Positions 17,664-26,752 of a stretch of 64,000 nucleotides of DNA are shown piece after piece. Numbering within the stretch: position 1 is the first letter of the stretch; each line of letters starts with the position of its first letter. Below the pieces are notes generated by a model that saw nothing but the letters and a program-made list of their open reading frames with translations, was not told where the DNA came from and did not search any database. The position numbers were made by a program, and so were the translations under genes. This DNA comes from Lachnospiraceae bacterium (GTDB lineage: Bacteria; Bacillota; Clostridia; Lachnospirales; Lachnospiraceae), in contig JAQUXP010000001.1 of assembly GCA_028692395.1 (NCBI GenBank), positions 105,993-169,992 on the forward strand. The letters are read 5' to 3'.

Positions 17664-18752
17664 TCAACTTTCCTGTTTTTCGATAACCTGCAGTTCTTTC
17701 GTGTAATGATTCAAAATTTCCACCCCATCCTCGGTCACCAGAACTAGATCCTCGATCCGCACACCTACGTCATCCGGCAGATAGATACCCGGTTCGATGG
17801 AGAAAATCATTCCCGGTTTTGCTGTCCTTTGATTGGCTGCGGATACATCTCCTGCCTCATGTACCTCACTGCCGATAAAGTGTCCCAGACGGTGAGTAAA
17901 ATAAGGACCATAACCGGCTTCCTCTATAACACTTCTTGCCGCCCTGTCTATATCGCAGAGAGGTATCCCTGGTTTTATGACAGCTTCTGCCGCCAGCTGA
18001 GCTCTTAACACTGTCTCATAGACTTTTCGGTGTGCCTCACTGACTTCACCAAAGAAAAAGGTTCTTGTCATATCTGCACAGTAATGATCCTTTTTACAGC
18101 CCACATCAATCAGAATACAGTCTCCATCCTTCAGGACTGTATCTCCTGAGCCATGATGTCCCCTGGCAGCATTTTCGCCAAATCCTACCAGTGGTTCAAA
18201 GGAATGCCCCTGCGCTCCGTGACTTTTATAGATTGCTTCCAGCTGACCTGCCAGCTCCAGTTCTGTCATCCCCGGTTTGATTCGGGTCTTCAGCTCTTCC
18301 ATGCTGACGTCATTGACACGGGAAGCTTCCCGCATCAAAGCTTTCTCTTCCTCATCCTTTGATGCCCGAACATCGTCCACACATACCGAGGCATTCTTAT
18401 AATCTGCTGCTGCATGCAGCTCCATCAGACGCAGCAGAAACTTTGCCTGCATTCCCTTGTCAATTCCCAGAACCTTATCATGCATAACCTCCTGCGCAAG
18501 CATCTCGGATCCGTCCTCTGTATCGGAATACCATACGATCTCCACATCTTCTACTTCATCCAGGGAAAATAACCGGTTGGAGTATAACTTATGTTTTCCG
18601 TCCGCTCTCAGATACAGCGCCCAAAAACGCTCCCATGGAAGCTCCAGATGTCCTGCCATGTAATAAATTGAATATGGATCCGTAATTACCATCTGTTCCA
18701 CACCAAGTCTGCTCATCTCATCCAGTACACGATTCACACGTTCCTTATTCAT
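17664..18752 (-). CDS. M24 family Xaa-Pro peptidase
   Basis: 362-residue metallopeptidase. The N-terminal half is a creatinase-like domain; the C-terminal pita-bread domain contains the five metal ligands in order: Asp in DCILIDVGC, Asp in YCADMTRTFF, His in HRLGHFIGSEVHEAG, Glu in FSIEPGIYL and Glu in VRIEDLVLV. It removes N-terminal residues before proline or cleaves Xaa-Pro dipeptides in the cytoplasm. The start at 18752 has AAGGA 7 bases upstream; the frame runs 11 codons further into the previous gene. It follows a peptide-type binding protein gene, suggesting use of imported peptides. Confidence 0.88.
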   Translation of the reverse strand: MNKERVNRVLDEMSRLGVEQMVITDPYSIYYMAGHLELPWERFWALYLRADGKHKLYSNRLFSLDEVEDVEIVWYSDTEDGSEMLAQEVMHDKVLGIDKGMQAKFLLRLMELHAAADYKNASVCVDDVRASKDEEEKALMREASRVNDVSMEELKTRIKPGMTELELAGQLEAIYKSHGAQGHSFEPLVGFGENAARGHHGSGDTVLKDGDCILIDVGCKKDHYCADMTRTFFFGEVSEAHRKVYETVLRAQLAAEAVIKPGIPLCDIDRAARSVIEEAGYGPYFTHRLGHFIGSEVHEAGDVSAANQRTAKPGMIFSIEPGIYLPDDVGVRIEDLVLVTEDGVEILNHYTKELQVIEKQES

Positions 18753-18784
18753 TGTTTCATCCTTCTTTCTTTTGTTATCAGGCA

Positions 18785-20500
18785 TTACGGCAGGATTGAC
18801 GGTGCTTCCTTGATAATCCTGCTGTAATTAATATCTCCTGCCGGATTCATCAGCAGCTCCGTCAGATTTTTATTATAGCCACACAGCACCTGCTGATGGG
18901 AGATCGGCAGCACTGCATCAGCATCTGCCAGAAGCTGTTCTGCCTTTTGATAGAGTTCTCTGCTCTCAGATCTTACACCGGCTGAAGCCGCCGATGCAAG
19001 CAGTGTATTATATTCTTCATTCTCATATCCTGCCACATTCATCGTAGGATCTGACTCTGCAAACTGGGTAAGGAAATTTCCAGCATCTCCATTATCACCA
19101 ATCCATCCATAAAAGCAGATATCATAGTCACCTTCCGATAATTTCTGCTCGTAATCCTTCCAGTCATAAGCATCGATAGATGCGAAGATCCCCACTTTGT
19201 CAAAGTAGCTTTGCACTGCCTCCGCCAGGAGCTGCCCTGTGGCAGTGTTATATGGCTGGGCGTTGGTATAGGTTATGATATGAACAAAAGTGACACCATT
19301 TTCATCCAGTACCTTCTTTGCGGCCTTCGCATCATAAGAAGTCTGTCTGACCGCCTTCCCGTAATCGGAAACAACCGCCGGAACAACAGATGTGGCAGGT
19401 GTCGCATATGTCTGATAGAGACTCTCTGTGAGTTTTTCTGTATCCACCGCCTGGGACAATGCCTTACGAAGCTTGGGATCCGTAAGCTTTTTGGTATTAT
19501 AAGCCATATAGTTCACATTCATGCCGTCCTGGCTTAAAATCTCTACCGCACCTGTATCCAGCTGATCCAGAACACTGGGATCCAGACCCTCTGTAAGATC
19601 TGCAGCTCCTGCCGTCAGCATATTAACCCGTTCCGTAAGATCACTCACCGTCTGAAAGACAAGCTTTTGTGTTTCTGCCGCCTGAGCCCGGTAATTCTCA
19701 TTGGCCTCCAGTATAATCTGATTTCCTTTATCCCAGCTTACAAACTTATATGGACCTGTTCCCACCGGGTTATTACTGAGATTACCTCCATTTGCCTCAC
19801 AGGCAGCAGGGCTGACTATGGGGGCTGACAGGTTCATGGCAAGATCACTCAGGAAAGAGTTCACCGGCGTCACAAGCTCCATCTCAACTGTGGACGCATC
19901 TACCACACGGCACTCTTTCACATTCCCATAGACAAAGTCGGCATACGTCATACCGGACACAGCTTTGCTCGTCTGCCGGTCAACATTATACTTTACTGCC
20001 TCAGCATTAAAATCTGTTCCATCCTGAAACTTTACACCTGTTCTCAGATGAAAGGTATACGTCAGTTTATCCGCACTGATTTCCCAGCTTTTTGCAAGAC
20101 CCGGCATAAGCCCCATACTTTCCTGATTAAAGGTCAGCAAGCCTTCATAAATCTGGGAAATGATGCGGGAAGATTCCATATCATCAGCAAATGCCGGATC
20201 AAGTCCTCTGGGATCCGCAGACTGCAGAACCACCAGAGTATCCGTATCATCTGCTACCGATATATATTCTTTTTCTTCCGCTGAGTCGCCAGATACACTG
20301 GTGCTCTCTGCGGTGCTGACGCTCTCTGCCGCCTCAGAGCTCTCACTGTCTGTCTGACTTTCTTGGGCCAGAGCATCCACTGTTGAAGACTGGCTGCTGT
20401 CAGCTCCACTTTTCTCTGTGGCAGCTTTGCCCTGACAACCGCTCAGCAGTGATACTGTCACCACTGCTGTGGTGATCCATCTTATGACTTTTTTATTCAT
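18785..20500 (-). CDS. Peptide/nickel-type ABC transporter substrate-binding lipoprotein (SBP_bac_5)
   Basis: 571 residues. A lipoprotein signal (MNKKVIRWITTAVVTVSLLSGC, lipobox LLSGC, Cys22) is followed by a ~70-residue Ser/Glu-rich linker and a family-5 solute-binding domain (DPRGLDPAFADDMESSRIISQIYEGL, PVGTGPYKFVSW). It would bind oligopeptides outside the membrane. No permease or ATPase genes are adjacent, so it must share a transporter encoded elsewhere. It sits between uppP and the M24 peptidase. The start at 20500 is chosen because the signal peptide begins there; a longer frame starts at 20524 but overlaps uppP. Confidence 0.88.
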   Translation of the reverse strand: MNKKVIRWITTAVVTVSLLSGCQGKAATEKSGADSSQSSTVDALAQESQTDSESSEAAESVSTAESTSVSGDSAEEKEYISVADDTDTLVVLQSADPRGLDPAFADDMESSRIISQIYEGLLTFNQESMGLMPGLAKSWEISADKLTYTFHLRTGVKFQDGTDFNAEAVKYNVDRQTSKAVSGMTYADFVYGNVKECRVVDASTVEMELVTPVNSFLSDLAMNLSAPIVSPAACEANGGNLSNNPVGTGPYKFVSWDKGNQIILEANENYRAQAAETQKLVFQTVSDLTERVNMLTAGAADLTEGLDPSVLDQLDTGAVEILSQDGMNVNYMAYNTKKLTDPKLRKALSQAVDTEKLTESLYQTYATPATSVVPAVVSDYGKAVRQTSYDAKAAKKVLDENGVTFVHIITYTNAQPYNTATGQLLAEAVQSYFDKVGIFASIDAYDWKDYEQKLSEGDYDICFYGWIGDNGDAGNFLTQFAESDPTMNVAGYENEEYNTLLASAASAGVRSESRELYQKAEQLLADADAVLPISHQQVLCGYNKNLTELLMNPAGDINYSRIIKEAPSILP

Positions 20501-20513
20501 ACATTTCTCTTTT

Positions 20514-21419
20514 CTAGCGTGCAAACAGTAATTTCATACCAAAGTACACAATTACCAGCACACCCAGCACAATACGATACCAGCCAAACACTTTGAAATC
20601 ATGCTTTTTGATGTATCCCATCAGGAACTTGATAGCAAGAATTGACACACCGAATGCCACCAGCATTCCCACCAGCAGAACAGCAATCTCTACTCCTGTA
20701 AAATTCAATCCGAATTTTATCAGTTTGATGAAGGAAGCTCCAAACATAACCGGAATTGCCAGGAAAAATGTATATTCTGCCGCCAGCTCTCTTGAGGTTC
20801 CGATCAAGATACCACCGATAATGGTAGCCCCGGATCTCGAAGTTCCAGGGATCAGGGAAAGCACCTGAAAGGCACCGATAATCAACGCATCCTTAAAAGT
20901 GATCTGTTTCAGCCTTTTAATAGTTGCAGTTCTTCTCTGATTATAATTCTCAATCAGAATAAATGCAACACCATAGATAATCAGCATGAGGGAAACTACA
21001 TACCAGTTATGAAGATGAGCTTCCATCCAGTCATCCAGCGGAAGGCCAATGATCATCGCCGGCAGACAGGATACTATAATCTTCAGCCAGAGTACAATCT
21101 TATCCATATAAAAGTAATGGGACATAAAGTTCTGGCAGCCCGCCATTACCTTATTATCACTGATTTTGGAAAATACCGGTCTTTCCGGTTCCCGTTTTCT
21201 GTGAAACGGCCACAGCTTTTTAAAGTACAGTACCACTACTGCCAGAATTGCACCTAACTGGATCACAACATTAAACATTTCCATAAATGCTGCACTCTGG
21301 TTCAGCTTGATAAACTCATCTACCAGGATCAGATGTCCGGTACTGCTGATGGGCAGCCACTCAGTAACTCCCTCCACAATACCCAGAATTACTACCTTCA
21401 GCCACTCAAAAAAATCCAT
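20514..21419 (-). CDS. uppP: Undecaprenyl-diphosphatase UppP (BacA)
   Basis: 301-residue integral membrane phosphatase that converts undecaprenyl diphosphate to the monophosphate lipid carrier needed for wall and polysaccharide synthesis. Both family motifs are present: [14 protein letters not shown] near the N-terminus and [10 protein letters not shown] in the middle. About eight hydrophobic helices. It is the first gene of a four-gene operon; AGGAGGAATTAGT precedes the ATG. Confidence 0.95.
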   Translation of the reverse strand: MDFFEWLKVVILGIVEGVTEWLPISSTGHLILVDEFIKLNQSAAFMEMFNVVIQLGAILAVVVLYFKKLWPFHRKREPERPVFSKISDNKVMAGCQNFMSHYFYMDKIVLWLKIIVSCLPAMIIGLPLDDWMEAHLHNWYVVSLMLIIYGVAFILIENYNQRRTATIKRLKQITFKDALIIGAFQVLSLIPGTSRSGATIIGGILIGTSRELAAEYTFFLAIPVMFGASFIKLIKFGLNFTGVEIAVLLVGMLVAFGVSILAIKFLMGYIKKHDFKVFGWYRIVLGVLVIVYFGMKLLFAR

Positions 21420-21450
21420 ACTAATTCCTCCTTTTTTAAAACCACGAAAA

Positions 21451-21547
21451 GACGGTTCCCCGAGGTCAAAAAATTAGTTTTTCTAAGTTTTTGACCCTAA
21501 GGAACCGTCCCCTATGGTTCAAAGGAACCGTCACCCTTACTTTGGGT
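21451..21547. repeat. REP-like palindromic element with GGAACCGTC repeats
   Basis: Three copies of GGAACCGTC or its complement (21451-21459, 21501-21509, 21524-21532). The first pair forms a long hairpin with an inner GGTCAAAAA / TTTTTGACC stem (21464-21472 with 21488-21496); GGTTC/GAACC (21516-21529) forms a smaller one. GGGGACGGTTCC-type repeats are known as dispersed REP-like elements in Clostridia. It fills the gap between carB and uppP and may also act as carB terminator. Confidence 0.6.
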
Positions 21548-21556
21548 CACAATTCA

Positions 21557-24500
21557 TTATCTTTTGTCTATTGTTGCAATATCAATCAACGTGAGTTTCT
21601 TCACATCTGTATTTTCCAGACTGGTCACAAGAGCAGTTGCGGTATCCAGTGAAGTGAGTACATTCACACCTGTCTCGATAGCATTTCGGCGGATGATAAA
21701 ACCATCCTGAGCATGCTCAACACCCTGTTCCGGTGTATCGATAACCAGATCGATCTTATGTCCAAGGATCAGATCCATCAGGTTTGGAGCTGCCTGCTCG
21801 ATCTTATTGGTACGAATTGCATTTACACCGTTCTCCTGCAGTACCTTTGCAGTATTTCTGGTAGCATAGATGCGGTATCCGATTTTTTCAAAGCGTTTTG
21901 CGATAGGTATCAGGTCCTGTTTGTCAGCGTCTTTTACTGTCATAATCATATTCTTGTATTTTGGCAGATTGATGCCTGCTCCAAGAAATGCTTTATACAG
22001 GGCTTCATTGAAGGACTCGGCAATACCAAGACACTCACCTGTAGACTTCATCTCAGGTCCAAGGCTGATATCTGCTCCCCGGATCTTTTCAAAGGAGAAT
22101 ACAGGCATCTTGATAGCAATATGTTTTGCCTCCGGCTGCAAACCCGGTGTATATCCAAGATCCTTGATCTTGTATCCCAGAATTACCTTTGTTGCCAGGG
22201 GCACAATCGGAATACCGGTCACTTTGCTGATGTAAGGCACGGTACGGGAAGAACGAGGATTTACCTCAATTACATATACCTCTTCACCGCATACGATAAA
22301 CTGTATGTTAATCATACCCACAACATGCAGAGAACGTGCAAGACGCTTCGTATATTCTTCGATGGTATCCTTTGCACTCTGACTGATGGTCTGGGCCGGA
22401 TATACCGAGATACTGTCTCCGGAATGGATGCCGGCACGCTCAATATGCTCCATAATACCAGGAATCAGGATATCTGTTCCATCGCATACAGCGTCAACCT
22501 CAATTTCCTTACCCTGCAGATATTTGTCTACAAGAATCGGATGCTCCTGTGCAATTCGGTTAATGACGCCAATATATTCTTCTACATCCTCGTCATTGAT
22601 AGCGATCTGCATACCCTGTCCCCCAAGAACGTAGGAAGGACGAACCAGAACCGGATATCCCAGCTCATTTGCTGCTTGTTTTGCTTCCTCAGCTGTAAAT
22701 ACAGTGTGTCCTGCAGGACGTGGAATCTTACACTCTTCCAGAATACCATCGAAAAGCTCACGGTCCTCGGCTGCATCTACGTTTTCAGCAGAAGTACCAA
22801 GAATCTTCACACCCATCTTAATCAGCGCTTCTGTCAGCTTGATGGCTGTCTGTCCACCGAACTGAACAACCGCTCCATCCGGATGCTCAATATTAACAAC
22901 ATTTTCCACATCCTCCGGTGTCAATGGCTCAAAGTACAGTTTATCTGCAATATCAAAATCGGTACTTACAGTCTCCGGATTATTATTGATAATAATGGTC
23001 TCATAGCCTTCTTTAGAAAATGCCCAGGTACAATGTACCGAACAGAAGTCAAACTCGATTCCCTGTCCAATACGGATGGGACCGGAACCAAGAACCAGAA
23101 TCTTTTTCTTGTCTGTAGTCTCAACTGCCTCATTTTCCCCGCCGTATACAGAATAATAATAAGGTGTGGAAGCAGCAAATTCTGCTGCACAGGTATCAAC
23201 CATCTTATAGGCAGCGGTGATCTCGTACTGTTTACGCAGTGCTTTCACCTCTTCTTCAGTCTTATCCGCAAGTTTTGCGATGAGATAATCCGGGAATTCC
23301 AGACGTTTTGCTTCACGAAGAAGGTCTTCATCCAGTTCATCCTTCTGTAATGCCTGCTCCATCTCTACAAGAATTGCAAGCTTATCGATGAACCAGAGAT
23401 CAATCTTTGTAATCTCATGGATCTGCTCATAGGTGATACCACGGCGGATTGCCTCGGCAATTCTCCAGATACGCATATCATCAACCAGACGAAGCTGCTC
23501 TGTAAGCTCTTCCACTGTAAGCTCTGTGAAGTCATAGGACATCAGAGAGTCCACATGCTGCTCCAGCGAACGGATTGCTTTCATCAATGCACCTTCAAAG
23601 TTATTGCAGATACTCATAACCTCACCGGTAGCCTTCATCTGAGTTGTCAGAGTACGTTTTGCACTGATAAACTTGTCGAAGGGAAGTCTTGGAATCTTAA
23701 CAACACAGTAATCCAGCATTGGCTCAAAGCTTGCATAGGTCTTTCCTGTGATTGCATTTGGGATTTCATCCAGGGTATAACCCAGTGCAATCTTTGCAGC
23801 CACCTTTGCAATCGGGTAGCCGGTAGCTTTAGAAGCCAGTGCAGAGGAACGACTTACTCGTGGATTAACCTCAATAACACAATACTCAAAGCTTTCCGGA
23901 TGCAGGGCATACTGTACGTTACATCCACCAGTGATTCCAAGCTCCGTGATAATATTGAGTGCTGAAGTACGCAGCATCTGATATTCCTTGTCACCAAGTG
24001 TCTGGCTTGGTGCAACTACAATACTGTCTCCGGTATGTACACCAACCGGATCAATATTCTCCATATTACATACGGTAATACAGTTTCCTGCACCATCCCG
24101 CATAACCTCATACTCGATCTCTTTCCATCCTGCGATACAGCGCTCTACCAACACCTCACCCACACGGGAAAGACGCAGGCCGTTAGAAAGGATCTCCACC
24201 AGTTCTTCTTCATTTTCAGCGATTCCACCACCGCTTCCACCCAGGGTGTAAGCCGGACGCAGTACAACCGGATAGCCGATCGTATTAGTAAAATCAATAC
24301 CTGCCTGCACATCGTGTACAACAAGAGAAGCAGCCACGGGCTCGTGAATTTTCTCCATGGTATCCTTGAATTCCTGACGATCCTCTGCCTTGCGGATGGT
24401 CTGGGATGTGGTTCCAATCAGACGCACATGGTGCTTTGCCAGGAATCCTCTCTCCTCCAGCTCCATGGCCAGGTTCAGGCCGGCCTGTCCGCCCAGGGTA

Positions 24501-24763
24501 GGAAGTACAGAGTCCGGCTGCTCCTTCAGGATCAGCTGCTCCACTACCTCTACAGTCAGTGGTTCGATATAAACACGATCTGCGATATCCTTATCGGTCA
24601 TAATTGTTGCCGGGTTGGAGTTCAGAAGTACAACCTCAACGCCTTCCTCCTTCAGAGAACGGCAGGCCTGTGTTCCGGCATAGTCAAACTCTGCTGCCTG
24701 ACCGATAACAATCGGACCGGATCCAATTACTAAAACTTTTTTTATATCTGAAATTTTTGGCAT
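21557..24763 (-). CDS. carB: Carbamoyl-phosphate synthase large subunit
   Basis: 1068 residues, the usual length. It makes carbamoyl phosphate from ammonia, bicarbonate and two ATP for pyrimidine and arginine synthesis. Duplicated ATP-grasp halves open VLVIGSGPIVIGQAAEFDYAGTQ and ILVLGSGPIRIGQGIEFDF; each contains the VRPAYTLGGSGGG / VRPSYVLGGQGMQ loop. A C-terminal MGS-like allosteric domain ends the protein. The start codon overlaps the carA stop by one base (TAATG). Confidence 0.97.
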   Translation of the reverse strand: MPKISDIKKVLVIGSGPIVIGQAAEFDYAGTQACRSLKEEGVEVVLLNSNPATIMTDKDIADRVYIEPLTVEVVEQLILKEQPDSVLPTLGGQAGLNLAMELEERGFLAKHHVRLIGTTSQTIRKAEDRQEFKDTMEKIHEPVAASLVVHDVQAGIDFTNTIGYPVVLRPAYTLGGSGGGIAENEEELVEILSNGLRLSRVGEVLVERCIAGWKEIEYEVMRDGAGNCITVCNMENIDPVGVHTGDSIVVAPSQTLGDKEYQMLRTSALNIITELGITGGCNVQYALHPESFEYCVIEVNPRVSRSSALASKATGYPIAKVAAKIALGYTLDEIPNAITGKTYASFEPMLDYCVVKIPRLPFDKFISAKRTLTTQMKATGEVMSICNNFEGALMKAIRSLEQHVDSLMSYDFTELTVEELTEQLRLVDDMRIWRIAEAIRRGITYEQIHEITKIDLWFIDKLAILVEMEQALQKDELDEDLLREAKRLEFPDYLIAKLADKTEEEVKALRKQYEITAAYKMVDTCAAEFAASTPYYYSVYGGENEAVETTDKKKILVLGSGPIRIGQGIEFDFCSVHCTWAFSKEGYETIIINNNPETVSTDFDIADKLYFEPLTPEDVENVVNIEHPDGAVVQFGGQTAIKLTEALIKMGVKILGTSAENVDAAEDRELFDGILEECKIPRPAGHTVFTAEEAKQAANELGYPVLVRPSYVLGGQGMQIAINDEDVEEYIGVINRIAQEHPILVDKYLQGKEIEVDAVCDGTDILIPGIMEHIERAGIHSGDSISVYPAQTISQSAKDTIEEYTKRLARSLHVVGMINIQFIVCGEEVYVIEVNPRSSRTVPYISKVTGIPIVPLATKVILGYKIKDLGYTPGLQPEAKHIAIKMPVFSFEKIRGADISLGPEMKSTGECLGIAESFNEALYKAFLGAGINLPKYKNMIMTVKDADKQDLIPIAKRFEKIGYRIYATRNTAKVLQENGVNAIRTNKIEQAAPNLMDLILGHKIDLVIDTPEQGVEHAQDGFIIRRNAIETGVNVLTSLDTATALVTSLENTDVKKLTLIDIATIDKR

Positions 24764-25836
24764 TATTTGTTCCCTCCCATCATATTGATAAAGCGATCAA
24801 ACAGGTATGCAGAATCCTGTGGTCCAGGGCATGCCTCCGGATGGAACTGCACCGTGAAGATATTCTTTCCAATATACTTCAGTCCTTCGTTGGTACCATC
24901 ATTAACATTGGTAAATGCAGGTACTGCCACCTGAGGATTCAGGGTATCTGTATCCACCATATATCCATGATTCTGTGAAGAGATATAGACTCTTCCGGTC
25001 TCAAGATCCTTAACCGGATGATTCCCGCCTCTGTGTCCGTACTTCATCTTCTTGGTATCTGCCCCTGTAGCCAGTGCCATCAGCTGATGTCCAAGACAGA
25101 TCGCAAAAATCGGAACCTGGGAATCATAAAGCTTTTTGATCTCAGCAATCATAGACTGACACTCTTTTGGGTCTCCAGGTCCGTTAGACAGCATAATACC
25201 ATCCGGATTTCCTGCGAGAATCTCCTGAGCTGTAGCTGATGCCGGATAAATTGTTACCTCGCAGCCTCTTTCATTTAAAGAATGTGCAATGTTGTTCTTT
25301 GCACCAAGATCCAGAAGTGCAACCTTAAGGCCTTCGCCTTTTAATACTGATTTTTCAGAGCAGGTAACCTTTTCTACTACTTTGCCTGTCTTATATGCTT
25401 TTAACTGGGGAATGATTTCGTCAAGATTATAATTTTCATTAGTTGTGATCATGCCGTTCATCGTACCCTTCTCACGGAGAATACGTGTCAATGCACGCGT
25501 GTCGATTCCTGCGATTCCAGGGATGTCGAATTTCTTTAAAAAGTTCTGTATCGTATCCTGTGAACGGAAGTTGCTTGGGATCCTGGAAAGCTCTCGTACG
25601 ATATAGCCATCCGGCCATGGGCGCAGAGATTCCTGATCATCATAACAAATACCATAATTACCGATCAACGGATAAGTCATGCAGACTGCCTGTCCTGCAT
25701 ATGAAGGATCCGTTAGAACCTCCAGATATCCAGTCATCGAAGTATTAAATACGATCTCACTGATTATCTCTTTCTTGGAACCAATACTGGTTCCAGTGAA
25801 TACGTGTCCATCTTCCAATATTAGAAAAGCTTTCAT
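24763..25836 (-). CDS. carA: Carbamoyl-phosphate synthase small subunit
   Basis: 357-residue glutaminase subunit that feeds ammonia to CarB. The N-terminal CPSase small domain opens MKAFLILEDGHVFTGTS; the class I amidotransferase domain has nucleophile Cys in IFAICLGHQLMALATG and the His/Glu pair region in VQFHPEACPGP. The start at 25836 is chosen by homology with AGGTGG just upstream; the frame runs 25 codons further through a hairpin. Transcribed with carB from the promoter at 25945-25973. Confidence 0.95.
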   Translation of the reverse strand: MKAFLILEDGHVFTGTSIGSKKEIISEIVFNTSMTGYLEVLTDPSYAGQAVCMTYPLIGNYGICYDDQESLRPWPDGYIVRELSRIPSNFRSQDTIQNFLKKFDIPGIAGIDTRALTRILREKGTMNGMITTNENYNLDEIIPQLKAYKTGKVVEKVTCSEKSVLKGEGLKVALLDLGAKNNIAHSLNERGCEVTIYPASATAQEILAGNPDGIMLSNGPGDPKECQSMIAEIKKLYDSQVPIFAICLGHQLMALATGADTKKMKYGHRGGNHPVKDLETGRVYISSQNHGYMVDTDTLNPQVAVPAFTNVNDGTNEGLKYIGKNIFTVQFHPEACPGPQDSAYLFDRFINMMGGNK

Positions 25837-25866
25837 CATTCCACCTGTGTTCCTTTCTTTCTTATA

Positions 25867-25895
25867 AACCGCAGGATAAAGCATATCCTGCGGTT
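25867..25895 (-). promoter_or_regulatory. Perfect hairpin in the carA leader
   Basis: An 11-bp perfect stem AACCGCAGGAT / ATCCTGCGGTT with a 7-base loop lies in the transcribed carAB leader, about 30 bases before the start codon and ~50 bases after the predicted transcript start. No T-run follows, so it is not an obvious attenuator; a structural or protein-binding role is possible. Confidence 0.45.
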
Positions 25896-25944
25896 CCTTA
25901 CCTTTGCGCAAAAAAAAAGAGAAATTGTCCCTTTAATCTTTAAA

Positions 25945-25973
25945 ATTCTACCACAATCCTGCTTTGTTTTCAA
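25945..25973 (-). promoter_or_regulatory. Promoter of carAB
   Basis: TTGAAA (25968-25973), 17 bases, TAGAAT (25945-25950) on the minus strand, about 110 bases before carA. Confidence 0.7.
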
Positions 25974-26016
25974 CCTATTTTTACTTCTATTTTCGAGAAT
26001 AAAGGTTTTCAACACA

Positions 26017-26051
26017 ACAAAGCGGTTGAGAAAAAATCTCAACCGCTTTGT
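26017..26051 (-). terminator. Hairpin terminator downstream of tRNA-Leu
   Basis: A perfect 15-bp inverted repeat ACAAAGCGGTTGAGA / TCTCAACCGCTTTGT with a 5-base loop lies 15 bases after the tRNA 3' end on the minus strand. The following T content is moderate. Confidence 0.7.
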
Positions 26052-26065
26052 CTCACTTCCTATAG

Positions 26066-26149
26066 TGCAGGAAAAGGGACTTGAACCCTCACGATATTGC
26101 TACCACAGGCACCTGAAGCCTGCGCGTCTGCCAATTCCGCCATTCCTGC
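26066..26149 (-). tRNA. tRNA-Leu (anticodon CAG)
   Basis: 84-nt cloverleaf on the minus strand: acceptor stem GCAGGAA with TTCCTGC, D-arm GGCGGAATTGGCAGACGC, anticodon stem CAGGC/GCCTG with loop TTCAGGT (anticodon CAG), a long class II variable arm, and T-arm GGGTTCAAGTCCC. Discriminator A; no CCA encoded. The long variable arm and anticodon identify leucine. Upstream of carA, downstream of lspA. Confidence 0.95.
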
Positions 26150-26239
26150 ATTTCTCTTGCATGTGATGTGTATCGCTCACCTGCAAGAGTTATAATAACA
26201 GCTTTCCAGGAAGAAGTCAACTGTTTTTTATAAGTTTTT

Positions 26240-26752
26240 TTAATTTTTCGCACAACTCGTTCTATTTGACCGAAAACCCCTGTCAGATACGGGTTTTTTC
26301 CGCTTGCCGCCACTTCCTAAAAGGCTCATGATAACCCCCAGGAAGATAAAAAGATCAGAAAGATTAAATACAATGTCCTTCAAACGCTTCCACTTTACAG
26401 AAAAGCTGAAGTAATCTGACACATATCCCTGATGAAAACGGTCAAACCAATTGCATAATCCGCCACCCAGTACAAGACTTATCCCCGTTTTCTGAAGATT
26501 TCTTCCCTTTTTGGTGAGCAGATATAAAAAATAGACGCCTGTTGCAGCCAGTACTCCAAGAGTTCCCCGCTCCACCAGATTTGGATAGTCACGAAATGCT
26601 CCAAAAGCCACACCCTTATTATGAAGTTTGCGCAAGATAATCTTTCCGCCGCAGATTTCCTTCTTTTCACCCTCCGGGAGCTTCTGTTCCATATACTTCT
26701 TCAGCATCAGATCCAGAAGAAATACCGATACCAGAATCAAAAGAAAGATCAA
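26240..26752 (-). CDS. lspA: Signal peptidase II family protein (LspA-like)
   Basis: 170-residue membrane protein with four hydrophobic helices. Family motifs are present in altered form: NKGVAFGAF, GLCNWFDRFHQGYVSDYF and FNLSDLFIFLG; the two catalytic aspartates are the ones in VSDYF and NLSDLF. LspA cleaves the signal peptide of diacylglyceryl-modified prolipoproteins. The motifs deviate from canonical LspA (Gly-Cys-Asn-Trp instead of Gly-Asn-Xaa-Xaa) and the C-terminus is extended and basic, so it may be a divergent second copy. The start overlaps the stop of the zinc-ribbon gene by 4 bases. Confidence 0.8.
   Translation of the reverse strand: MIFLLILVSVFLLDLMLKKYMEQKLPEGEKKEICGGKIILRKLHNKGVAFGAFRDYPNLVERGTLGVLAATGVYFLYLLTKKGRNLQKTGISLVLGGGLCNWFDRFHQGYVSDYFSFSVKWKRLKDIVFNLSDLFIFLGVIMSLLGSGGKRKKPVSDRGFRSNRTSCAKN

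Noticed and set aside
21420..21556. Insertion sequence between carB and uppP
   Set aside because: No transposase and only 137 bases; palindromic repeats alone fit a REP-like element better.
21713..23350. 545-codon open frame on the plus strand
   Set aside because: Antisense to carB, with Cys/Leu/Ile-rich nonsense composition; shadow frame.
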